DNA of 64,000 nt from Chrysomallon squamiferum (taxonomy: Eukaryota; Mollusca; Gastropoda; Neomphalida; Peltospiridae): the NCBI GenBank assembly GCA_012295275.1, contig CM022673.1:17423810-17487809 (forward strand). The letters run 5' to 3'. The number at the start of each line of letters is the position of its first letter. Positions within the stretch are counted from its first letter, which is position 1. The translations under genes were made by a program, and so were the position numbers. Below are positions 53,327-64,000 of this stretch, in pieces. The notes under the pieces are model-generated. The model had not been told where the DNA came from. It was given only the letters and a program-made list of their open reading frames with translations, and did not search any database.

Positions 53327-53772
53327 GTCAGCTTGTGAGATCTCCTGTTGGAAGGAATCATGTTTTTTATTCTAACAGTCTGGACGACCGAGATCCAGAC
53401 AGAGATTTGTGGTTCAAAGCGGCCGTGATCGCTGTGCCCATTGCCGGAGGATTTATTCTTGTTCTCCTTGTTTTATTCGCTGTGCGCATGCTCAGAACAG
53501 ACTCTCAGCGTCATAGGAGACTGATTCAGATTCGGAGAGACCGAGGACTGACGAAAGCTCAACTGTATGTTGCCGATCACTTCAGCGAGAAGTCGGACAA
53601 CTCGTGCACACTTTTTCCAGAGAAAGCGAAAAGTGGCAGTTTGTGTCGCGACGTGAACGTTAAGGTGGACAGAGGTCGGGTTTACGAGAAGGTCGGTGAC
53701 CATAGACACTCGCACCCCTCAGTGATCATGTGGGGCAAGCCTTCTAAAAAAGATATAGCCACTGTTGTGTAG
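53327..53772 (+). CDS. BAMBI: BAMBI coding exon 3: stalk, transmembrane helix, cytoplasmic tail
   Basis: The exon encodes residues 125-272 and the stop TAG. After a stalk (125-150) comes LWFKAAVIAVPIAGG (152-166), nearly identical to the membrane entry of vertebrate BAMBI. The single transmembrane helix runs to about residue 177 and is followed by RMLR (178-181), a positive stop-transfer also conserved in the family. The cytoplasmic tail is about 92 residues, basic near the membrane, and has no GS box or kinase domain, as expected for a pseudoreceptor that blocks type I receptor signalling. A Trp-Gly pair near the end (260-261) matches the conserved C-terminal block. The total of 272 residues is close to the roughly 260 of vertebrate BAMBI. 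The last three residues, Thr-Val-Val, fit a class I PDZ ligand. Confidence 0.97.
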
Positions 53773-54897
53773 CAGTGGTAATGTCCGCAAGGACATAGTG
53801 CTGACTTTAATATTCAGGGTGATCTTCATCGTGTTCTACGAAAATTTGCGAGAGGACATTAAAAAAAACAATATACGTCCTTAATCACCTGTATGACTCG
53901 GTTAACAGCAGGACATCAGAACGAAAGTGTGCGTGAAAGGATAGTGTGAACGTGCGTGTGTTATCATCTGAGGCTGATGTTCTTGGTGATGTATATACGT
54001 TCATCAGAGTCAAAACAACAAGAGATCATCAAAGACTGAAACTGAAATCATCTTTCACACATAAACTCAGTGTAGAAAAAAACTAAATCAAAATAACTTT
54101 GTGAATAATATGGTTTTCAGTCACTTGTGATATACTGAAATATAGTGAAAAGACAGAATGATGGCGAGCGTCAGTGTGTGATGTGCCTGCGAGATCTCTG
54201 AAAGCAAATTATCTACATATTTTTGACGGTGCATCTTCATTCGAGGCTAAAGACAAATCAAAAATACTTACAACATTTCTTTTTGAGTGAAATTTCGCAA
54301 GAATATCGAGTTAATTTTTTCTTTTTGGTATGAATGCAAGCGTCTGTGTGTCTATGCGTGTCTATGCGCTTTTGTCTGTTAACAATTAACATATTGACAG
54401 TATCTTTTCACTCGTTAGTGAGATTACTTGATAATATATAAATATATCTGAATGAATGGGATTATTGCCTTGTTATAAGTGTTCATTTTCTTCAAGAGGA
54501 TTAATCTGTTAAATGTTTTATTATTTGACATATATGTATAAACATTAAGCAAAGAAATCAATGGTTGTGATAATATATTTAAAATACGTAGGAGAAATCT
54601 GGCAAAAAAAATAATAATAATAATTATAAAATAATATGTTTATAGTAAGTTATTTTGACATCATAGACTTAATATCATCATCATGTAAGGCAAAAGAATA
54701 ATGGCAAATTTTAGGTTCTGAAATTCAAACATAGAAACTAGAGAGCATAGTGCTGTAATACAAATGTAGTAAGATATTTGAAACGTGTAGTTTAACATTT
54801 ATAAAATACAGACCTGTTCATAACTTAACTGCTTTCGCCAATAATCTTTGATAAAATTTGACGTCTTTCATTTTACATATTACTAACATAAAATAAA
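53773..54897 (+). other. BAMBI: presumed BAMBI 3' UTR
   Basis: This is non-coding sequence after the stop, with a GNRA-loop hairpin at 53781-53796. The first clear AATAAA is at 54892-54897, followed by a T/GT-rich stretch suitable for cleavage. Further AATAAA hexamers lie near 55207 and 55794, so longer 3' UTRs are possible. Confidence 0.45.
54892..54897 (+). promoter_or_regulatory. candidate BAMBI polyadenylation signal
   Basis: AATAAA about 1.1 kb after the stop codon, with TTTTGTTTTTC-type sequence within 30 bases downstream. It is chosen as the first canonical hexamer; usage is unproven in such AT-rich DNA. Confidence 0.4.
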
Positions 54898-55403
54898 AAA
54901 AATTATTTTGTTTTTCATTTGGCAAGTTTTAATTTTCTTTGTACAGTAACAGTTCAAACAGCTGCTTCGCTAGAATATGTTTGTTTGTGTGAGTGTGTGC
55001 ATGTATATGCATGTGTGTACGTACATGCGTGTGTGAGTATATGCTTTCTTCTTGACATACATTGTGATGATGTACCCTATGTGTTCTCGGTGTAAAAACA
55101 CAACACGTATGAATGAGAAACCAACTACTGGATGTTTATATATTTGTTAATGTCTTTGAATGTTTCGGTCATTATTTTATACAAATGACTTATTTATTGA
55201 TGTAAAAATAAACCAGGCAAAGCCTGCTTACATGTTTATTCTCGTCGTTTTGGCTTGCATTTATTCTTGTATGTTTTATTATTTCACTAATGTATACATC
55301 TACTCGCACATATTCATATATTCATACATACACAGACATACAGACAGCAGACAGAGACGTACGTACATATTTTTAATTACGGTTTTGTGGTCCATTCAAC
55401 AAT

Positions 55404-55449
<46 letters not shown>
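55404..55449. repeat. (CA)n microsatellite
   Basis: About 23 CA units. Confidence 0.94.
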
Positions 55450-55452
<3 letters not shown>

Positions 55453-55739
55453 TACACCCATACACGCACAAACACATATTTACATATATACATGTATAAA
55501 GATACACATACACGTATACTGCACAGTCATATTAACAATCGAACCGAGAAAACTGACGGCCATTAACGTCTGTAATTTTGAGGTTAAAATGGTGTTTATA
55601 CTCCTCTATGGCATGTTTGTAAACCGAGATCTGTTTCTGAGAGGATTTTTTTTATTTTTTATTCCATTCTCTAAATCATTTATAAATTTGTATTAGAAAT
55701 CTTATTCGCCATTCAAATTATTTACCTTTACAACATAAT

Positions 55740-56400
55740 TTTATCAGAATATCTAAAACATATCATTTCTCTTCCAGGTTCATTGAATTGTTTAATAAAA
55801 ATATCCCTGTCAATATGAGTTCGTTGTGGTACTGAAAAAGTATTTTCGTATAAAGAAATTTATCAAAATCTTTGAGTTTACGATCTAATCCTATCAGAAT
55901 ACAACACATGAAGAACTCCCGGAGTCTCCTGGTATATTAAAATGTTTCTTTGTAAATAGTGAATCTACTGAGATTCTTTCTTCTACTGTTTAGATGTATT
56001 CCAATATTATAAACATATCTCTGTGGGGGAAAAAATAACAAGGCAACAACAAATACAACAAAAAAACAACAGAAAAAAACAAAACAACAACTGCGAATTC
56101 ATTAAATTCATTATATTTACGATCTAATTCTACCAGAATATCAAAAATGTATCACAGCCAAATCTTCTACAGTATTAAAAACATAATTCTACACAAAGAC
56201 CATTCAAATTCTTTAGGTTTTCATCTGATTCTATCTGAATATCATAAACGTATTATCGTATTGCCAAATCAAGTGGAATATTAAAAACGTAATCCTATAC
56301 ATATCGAGTCCTCTTTATCTTTTAATTATAAGAGAACACCAGAAACATAGTACCAAATCATCTGGAATATTTATAAAGGTATCTTTGAACACTAATTCTA
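55740..56400. repeat. degenerate tandem repeats of about 100 bp
   Basis: A pattern of CTA(C/T)CAGAATATC followed by (A/G)TATTAAAAAC recurs. The clearest units start near 56128 and 56229 (101 bp apart), with weaker copies near 55745, 55888 and 56335. Confidence 0.4.
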
Positions 56401-58151
56401 TGAGAATATTAAAAAAAAACATCTCTTTAATATTTTATTTCTAAACACAACCTAAATACATCGAGAGGTTGTCAGCGATCTAACCTGATCTAACATTAAT
56501 ATCGTTTCTGCTTACGATCTAGTTCCAAGATCCAACAATGACCACACCTCACTCAGTGAACAGCTAATATCCAATAAATTTGTAGTAACTCTGTCCCCGA
56601 TTTGATTGCGTAAGAACTTTGAAAGTAACAATGTACAGACGCAGTCTGTTGCTAATTTTTAAATCCTTTGTAAGATCAAATTCTCTAGGAACATTTATTA
56701 AAACGTATTCAAGGAGAATGTTAATACATGCATGAATATTAGAAATATATTACTATACAAAGTCCATGTGGGATATTAAAATCATTTCTCGGTTCAACCC
56801 AAATGTATAAGAGAATTAAAAAGTAATTCCTTTAGGAGCTAAAATTGTTTTTCTCAAAGATCTCGAGTGTGCTGAATTGTAATAGTGGCTCTGTATGAGT
56901 TATGTCTGGTACAAGTGTAGAGTTGCATGATGCAGTTTAATTCGAATCAAATTCAGTATTAAACTAAAACGATGTTTTTGTAATGTTAAAGAGAAGATTA
57001 AATTCATATACAGACACTGGGGATTCATTAAATTTGTTTTTGTATAATGTAAAAAAACAAAAACATTATTAAAATGTTTCAGTTCGTGTTTCTGTACAAA
57101 AAACAAACAAACAAAAACAGCACGCCCTCAGAAAAAATAAATAAATAAATCAATGAAACAAAACAAAACAAAACAAAACAAACAAAAGACACGTATTTAC
57201 CAGTTAAATAACACAAACAATTTTGTTTTATTTTGTTTTCCATTATTTTTTATTCATTCATTTGATAAACATATTTCCAAATTTTATTCTTTTCTCGCCC
57301 ACTTTTCCTTTTCTTTCTTTCTCTCTTTCCTTTTTTCTTTTTTTTGTCTGTCTTTTAATCTGTATATATCAGATAAAAAAATAAACAATAAGAATAAAAA
57401 AGCCCATTAACCTTTTTCCAAATTTAATTTAATTTTCTTTTCATGTTTATTATTTCTTTTGTTATTATTATTATTATTTTTTTTTGTATTTATTTATTTA
57501 TTTATTTATTTATTTGATGATTTTATTTTTCTGCTTTTCATTCAGAATTACGACTAAATGTTTCCTTCATTTAAATTTTATTGTGTCTCCATTCTTCTTT
57601 CGACTTAAGCTGGGACTTACATAAGATCTCAAAGGCGTATCTAGAAATACACAAAGAGGTGATTCATCATGACACAAATCTAACATTAAAAATAAGAACA
57701 TCACACAGTAAAAATAGGTGTGACAAGCATCTCAAAATATTTCTATTTCTGAATAACATTATAATAAATTTAAAAAGTCAGTTTTCATTCATTCTTGTCT
57801 TTAAAAAAAGAAAAAAGAAACAAAATTTGAAATTCTTATTGCTGTAAATCACTAAGTTAAAAGAAAGTATGACAAAATCTATATAAAAACAAAGTGTGTT
57901 TGTGCTCAGCACTATTGCACATGAATAGAAAAATATAATAATATATATATATATATATATATATAAATACAACAGAACGTAAAGAAATTCTGGCTTTTAT
58001 TTTACAGGTATACAAATATACGACATCAACACATTGTATTATTACTATAGTTTTTATTTTTGTTATTACAATTAATTAATTTATTTATTATTATTATTAT
58101 TTTATATATATATATCAAATTGTTTCATTTAAACAATTTAAACTTGGTAAA

Positions 58152-58547
58152 ACGTTGACAATATAAATGACGTGTCGATGAACTAATAGGCTAACACATC
58201 GACAGTAAGGATTAAATATCGACAAAATAATAGGTTAAAGCGTCGACAGTGAGAATGTAATTTGGTAACTGATAAGCTGAAAGTATTTCGATTGTGTGAA
58301 TGTGATGTCGTAAAAATCACAATCTAATGAGGATGAAATGTCCATAAAACATCAAATTTGTACCGATGATAGTTTTTTTTTCTTGTAAATATCTTTTAAA
58401 AATAATTTGTCAAATTTTAGATATACTAATTTATTGCTGTTATTATTGTTGTTATTTATTTATTATTGTTGTTGTCGTCATTATTATTATTATTATTATC
58501 ATCATCATCATCATTATTATTATTGCTGCTACTAGTACTACTACTAT

Positions 58548-58589
<42 letters not shown>

Positions 58590-58610
58590 CACTGCTACTA
58601 CTATTGTTAT
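58152..58610 (+). repeat. local duplication, copy A
   Basis: This matches 59438-59890 closely over about 200 bp of unique sequence, then shares (ATT)n, (ATC)n and (ACT)n tracts in the same order. Blocks such as GTGTCGATGAACTAATAGG are identical. Confidence 0.9.
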
Positions 58611-58624
58611 TTTATTCGAAAATC

Positions 58625-58770
58625 AAGCTAAAGAGGATGAAATGTCGATATAATAACAGATTTGTATCGATGATAGGTTGTGTTTTTTTTCTGTAAATAT
58701 CTTTTAAAAATAATTTGTTAATTTTTAGATATACTAATTTATTGCTGATATTATTGTTATTATTTATTAT
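58625..58770 (+). repeat. local duplication, partial middle copy
   Basis: Repeats only the second half of the unit (GATGAAATGTCGAT onward through ATATACTAATTTATTGCTG), then runs into a (TTTTA)n/(TTTTG)n tract at about 58770-58850. Confidence 0.85.
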
Positions 58771-58954
58771 ATTTTATTTTATTTTATTTTATTTTATTTT
58801 ATTTTATTTTGTTTTGTTTTGTTTTGTTTTGTTTTGTTTTGATTTATATTATTTTATTTATTTTGTTTTAAATTTTTTATCGTTAATCTTTTTATTATTA
58901 TTTATTTTTCAAAAGATGTTCGTCAATAGTTAAAGTTAAAAATGGTAATAATAA

Positions 58955-59032
58955 TAACGACGACGACGACGACAACAACAACAACAACAACAACAACAAT
59001 AATAATAATAATAATAATAACAACAACAATAA
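58955..59032. repeat. (ACG)n-(AAC)n-(AAT)n trinucleotide tract
   Basis: Consecutive CGA, CAA and AAT trinucleotide blocks. Confidence 0.9.
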
Positions 59033-59437
59033 TGTACAACGATAAAACTGCATTGCAACATTTACAAACTAATTTTTAACCATCAAACATGATTTTTGCA
59101 CGTTAATTGTGATTAGTGACGTTTCAAGCATTTTTCCACAGTGACATAATAAAATGAAGAAATGTAATTTTTCATGACTTTTATACAATTAAATAAAGTT
59201 GGCACTGAGGCAGATTTTAGCATTTTGAAAAACAAAATACAAAAATATATTTTATTTTTATTTTTAATTGTAACAGAATTTTGTCGTCGACGCATTTTTA
59301 ATACCTTACTCGAGTTAATACTTCAGACAATGAGAACAAAAAAGAATGTACTTTACTCGGTTAAGACTAAATGTGTATTATTCTAATATGATTAAATCGT
59401 AAACAGTTTACTACTTGAAAATGAAGAAGAAAAAAAA

Positions 59438-59807
59438 ACGTTGACAATATAAATAACGTGTCGATGAACTAATAGGCTCACATCGACAGTAAGGATTAAA
59501 TATCGACAAAATAATAGGTTAAAGCGTCGACAGTGAGAATGTAATTTGGTAACTGATAAGCTGAAAGTATTTCGATTGTGTGAATGTGATGTCGAAAAAA
59601 TCACAGCTTAATAGTATGAAATGTCGATAAAACAACAAATTTGTATCGATGTTAATATTTATTTTTTCTGAAATATCTTTTAAAAATAATTTGTTAAATT
59701 TTAGATATACTAATTTATTGCTGTTATTATTGTTATTATTTATTTATTTGTTATTGTCATTATTATTATTATTATCATCGTCATCATCATTATTATTATT
59801 GCTGCTG

Positions 59808-59856
<49 letters not shown>

Positions 59857-59890
59857 CACTACCACTACCATTGTTGGTACTGCTACTACT
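59438..59890 (+). repeat. local duplication, copy B
   Basis: Second full copy of the unit at 58152-58610, about 1.29 kb downstream in the same orientation. Differences are few substitutions, a 3-base deletion near 59481 and tract-length changes, so the duplication is recent. Confidence 0.9.
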
Positions 59891-60199
59891 ATTGTTGAAT
59901 ATATCATTGAATATACTGGTGTAAAAAAAAAAAATATATATATTGTTTAAACATCATTTATGTACAATCACCCATCAAATATTTTAAACACGAATTATAG
60001 ACATTCGCAATCGATTTCTTTTCTTTCTTTTAATGCCTTTTTTTTTATGTCCACTATCAAGTAAGTTTAAATAATGAAGTGACTGCAGCTGACGTGCACG
60101 GTGATGTATGGCTGCTGAAAAGCTGCTTGACGCGCAATTACTAAAACTTTATAAGACGACGTGGTAAATCAATAAAACAAGAGACAAATAAAAACACGC

Positions 60200-60850
60200 T
60201 AATGAATCACGTGAAAACTTGTCACAATATGCTGCGGGCACTGGGATGCGACAACACGTCTGCAAATTGGCGCCTAGCTCCGTATGCTCACGTCTCGAGA
60301 TGACAGTAATGGCCGCCAATCGACAATCACTTCCTAAATATACATTTATTTAATCCTTTACCTCTCTAAATTCAGACTTATTGGTTAAATCTCAATAATA
60401 ATCATTTCTCTTGCGAGTTCTAAAAACAACCTGGCGGGTCCAAGTGAAGATTTTTCACTGCCATGTATTACAGTTAATTACGCTTTGACACGGCTGTAAA
60501 ATAATATCTTTTAGACTCTGTCTCGCCATCCAGTCTGTTTGGGCAGAAAATATCTGAAATAATCAATCATTCATTACATATTATCAAATTTCCTCTCATA
60601 ATAAAACATACGGTGATAATCGGCAGTTTGTGGTCGTTCACGGTATCGTTGACGAACGAACAGACCACAGCCAATCGACTGGCTAATGGGCGGGTAAAGC
60701 TTTCGGAGTCCCTCGGTCTAGACGTGCGAGAATAACGTTCAGACGAGAATTCCTGATCGGGCACGTGGCGGAGCCGACTGGAACCGGAGAAGGCCGATTG
60801 ACAGCGCTGGCCTTTCATTAGTATGTCATTATACACCGCTCCGGCACTTA
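60200..60850. promoter_or_regulatory. CpG-enriched island with CCAAT, GC-box and SMAD-type motifs
   Basis: GC and CpG content rise well above the surroundings. Motifs: GGCGCC near 60270, AGCCAAT (60669-60675, an NF-Y box), GGGCGGG (60688-60694, Sp1 box) and the palindromic Smad element GTCTAGAC (60716-60723). It may be the promoter of an unseen neighbouring gene or a distal BAMBI element. The open frames inside it are not recognisable. Confidence 0.35.
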
Positions 60851-61188
60851 ATAATGCATTTTCTCTCGTGTTTGTCTGTCATCGCAATATTTCCTATCAA
60901 CGCTATTGTTTAACTGAAAGTAAAAAGGCTGCAGCGAGTAATATGAACCGATATCGTTTTTCAAAATCGCGTCTGAACGAGACACAATGCAAAGAGTATG
61001 CAGATGGTGACGCGATAGCGATAAAGAAGAAATAATAATGCGAATTTTCTGCAAAGATAACAAAAGAAAGAAACGAAATGTAATCCCTTTAAATATACAG
61101 CCCGTCAAAAATATCCTTTCGTCTCATTTGTTCAGCAGCATATAAATAATTTTAACTTTATTATTCATTTTAGTATTTATTTGTTTGT

Positions 61189-61231
<43 letters not shown>

Positions 61232-61659
61232 TATTTATGAAAATAATGCTAATATTATTTTTTAACAAAAGTAATATATAGAATTGCTGTTAATGTTTTC
61301 GGTTATAAAGTTGAGTTTTTACAAATTTAAGTAATACCACGAGATTATAAATATTTAGAATATAATATCTTTTCTTCTTTACAATAAATAAATAAATTTA
61401 AAATAGCTAACATAAAGGTATAAATTTCCGAAATATGTTCAAAAGAGACAGCATTAAACAAGAAACAAAAAATAATATAAATAAATAAGTCTGAAGGAAA
61501 GATAAAATATGTAGTTTTCCATTTTTATTCAATCCTGTAGTATTTTCGATAAAAAGAACAACAACTAAATAAATAAATAAACAAATAAATAAACGTTTAT
61601 TTTCTTTTTCTTTTTCTTTTTTGTTTATATTTATTTTCTCTTTTTTTTTTTTTTTTTAT

Positions 61660-61692
<33 letters not shown>

Positions 61693-63110
61693 TGCTCTTA
61701 GTTCAGTAAACAGCTATCACATTTCAAAAAATAATTTTCAAAATCCTTGCCTGTGTACTTAATCTTGTCAAGAACTTGTTATATGTTGTGAATATAATTT
61801 TATAGTTCCTTTTTTATGATATATTCAAAATGTCTAAGACTATTAAAAAATTTTCGACGGTATAACACAAAATGTAATACTTTCAAATTTTGTTTATCGC
61901 TCTGGTGATAAGATAACCTGAGTAATTTGTTTATATTTTTATTTGTACTACTGACTAATATTTGCTAAAAATAAAGTCTGGTAATAATATCAACGCATAT
62001 ATCTGCACACTAACATTTTAAACAGACTTCTTATGCTGAGTGTCATATCGTACAGAGAAATATTTTGAAATTTGGATGGCTTTACACACATAAATACACA
62101 AAACACACACACACGCAACATGCATATACACACACACAGCTACAATCAAAAACACTCACCCACACCCACACCCACATTTCTTTAATAAAATAACAAACTT
62201 TCCTTTAATCTTACTCGTGTCGGGACAGTACGTGCCATGATACTTTGATAAACTAAGACTGATGTCACGAACTCTCTCGATTTGTACACGAACTACAGCC
62301 CACATTCTGAGTCTGTGTTCAGTCATTAACAAAACAACAGTAATTAAATAAATGATTAATCTCTTTCTCTTTTAAAGTAACGTAATTTCAAAATAACAGA
62401 CTCTGATACCGACGGACGCTGTGACGCCATTAGACGTTGTAATTGTGATATTTATCTACGAGATGTAGAATAATAACAATTATAAACGTGGAAAAGAACT
62501 CGCTGTGCTTTGATACAACGTAGCCATTTGGCAGACTTCGCTGTTGTAATTGGTAGGTATGTGAAGTTCAAACGTCACGTACAGGTTCTCCGTCTATTTG
62601 TTTGTATTAGCGAGAACAAGTTACATACACCAGATAAGATGTGTTTTTTTAACAATTTCATTTATTTTTGTTTTATTCACCCCAGTGACACTCTCGGCTA
62701 TGTATGTAAAAAATGTCTCGCAGTAGAAAGAACACACAGCTTTGAGACAAAGAACACTGATCTGAGAATGTAATGGTCGCAAAATCCACCCTCCTCGTGC
62801 AGCTCATTGCTTTATTTCCCGTTCTAGTCCGTGCTCCTATTAATGGCTTATCTATAAACGTGGTTTGTTCTTCCCAGTCGCTTGCAATTTCTGAAAGAGT
62901 GACAGCGAGATACTTTTAATTTTTATACATATACTTCACTTTTGACGTTTTGTTTAAATATATATAAAAAGTCACCGCCTAAACTGTTTTGACCTTGTGA
63001 AAGAAGTTACAGTCATTTTCTTTTAAAAATAAAATTTGGTTCTTTTAGTAATTATCATGGTTTAATTTAAAATATAAATGATTAATTTTTTTTTTTTATG
63101 TATTATTATT

Positions 63111-63142
<32 letters not shown>

Positions 63143-63447
63143 TTTTTTGTTGTTGTTGTTTCCTTTTTTTTTCTTACTACTTCAGTAAATTCAATTCTGC
63201 GTAAAACATTAAAAATAAGAGAAAAATGTGTAAACTTTCCCACACTCAGACCACATCTTACACATCCTTCTAGAATGGTTCACTAACTAGTAAGAATGCA
63301 TTTTACAGTAAATAGGAGTAAAGTAGTGATGATGATGATGATGATAATAATAATAATAATGCTGGGCAAAAATACAAAAATACAAATATAATGTTATTTA
63401 AATAACATTAAACGTATTGCTTTCGAATAGCCGTGTGAATGTTTAGC

Positions 63448-63520
<73 letters not shown>

Positions 63521-63558
63521 ATCTTTGTGATTTCCATTCTGTCTCTTATTTTTATGCT

Positions 63559-63589
<31 letters not shown>

Positions 63590-64000
63590 TTATTATATGT
63601 TGTATATTTCTTGCTTTCTATTTTTCTTATATCTTTAATTTTCATTCAGAACACGTACACACAAATATTAATGATTATAATGCTGTCCTTTCATTCATAA
63701 CCTGACGAGTTTTATGTGTCTTGCTGTGTTAAACTTTTATGTCTTTGTGATCAAAAGCTCAGCGTCAAAATTTAACTGTTCTGCTCGTAAATTTGTGATC
63801 AAGTTTTTTTCACACACACAGTAAAGACACGAACACACGTTTTTCTGTAATCAGATGCGAATCCTAGGCAATTTTATTATCATAGTTAAATATATTAATA
63901 AAAAAAATATAGTTATTTTTACCACAAGAAAGAATAATAGTTATCCGCGTTACTATTAAATTGACTTGGAAATATGTAGTTGGAATATGTATTTATATAT
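60851..64000. other. intergenic DNA to the window end
   Basis: No gene is supported. Contents: (TTTA)n at 61186-61232, T-runs at about 61638-61691, CA-rich sequence at 62095-62175, (TTTA)n at about 63113-63144 and (GAT)n-(AAT)n at about 63330-63360. The segment 62400-62900 is non-repetitive but without a recognisable frame. Confidence 0.55.
63452..63518. repeat. (CT)n microsatellite
   Basis: Perfect CT tract of about 33 units, followed by (ATT)n at about 63560-63596. Confidence 0.95.

Larger units (their letters stand above)
54898..58151. other. intergenic DNA downstream of BAMBI
   Basis: No gene is recognisable. Contents: (CA)n at 55404-55449, degenerate repeats at about 55740-56400, AT-rich sequence with A-runs, TTTA/ATT tracts at about 57460-57515 and (TA)n at 57940-57964. 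Confidence 0.55.

Overview
The window is animal nuclear DNA. It is AT-rich, gene-poor and crowded with microsatellites: long (CT)n/(GA)n, (CA)n, (ATT)n, (TTTA)n, a (TTTTA)n tract and a (CATA)n tract. A eukaryotic tRNA gene and a spliced gene with GT-AG introns of about 22.8 kb and 9.6 kb rule out a bacterial or viral source. The large introns, the repeat style and a secreted/membrane protein of BAMBI type that is clearly diverged from the vertebrate form suggest an invertebrate, most likely a lophotrochozoan such as a mollusc. That taxonomic guess is inference.

One protein-coding gene can be reconstructed with confidence. It is a BAMBI orthologue (BMP and activin membrane-bound inhibitor, a kinase-less TGF-beta pseudoreceptor) on the + strand, with coding exons at 20565-20622, 43426-43740 and 53327-53772. 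All three join in phase 1 and encode 272 residues: signal peptide, ten-cysteine three-finger ectodomain, one transmembrane helix and a short cytoplasmic tail. Family knowledge says BAMBI binds the receptor complex and damps BMP/activin/TGF-beta signalling, usually as a feedback target of that pathway. Several clusters of SMAD-type sites in the promoter, intron 1 and a downstream island would fit such feedback, but they are motif matches only.

Layout: 1-2504 is intergenic, with a tandem DR1-like element; 2505-2576 is a tRNA-Ala(UGC) gene on the - strand; 2577-19880 is intergenic, with a TA-flanked MITE nested between 68-bp inverted repeats, an inverted dispersed repeat pair and many microsatellites; 19881-20564 is a GC-enriched presumed promoter and 5' UTR; 20565-53772 is BAMBI; 53773 to about 54900 is probably the 3' UTR; about 54900-64000 is intergenic, with degenerate repeats, a locally triplicated segment and a CpG/CCAAT/GC-box island at 60200-60850.

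No CRISPR array, rRNA, operon, viral gene or intact transposase was seen. I found no clearly novel multi-gene system. The best leads are a possible alternative terminal exon that would make a soluble BAMBI, the SMAD-site clusters, a C-terminal PDZ-ligand motif and the strand-biased (CT)n tracts in the introns.
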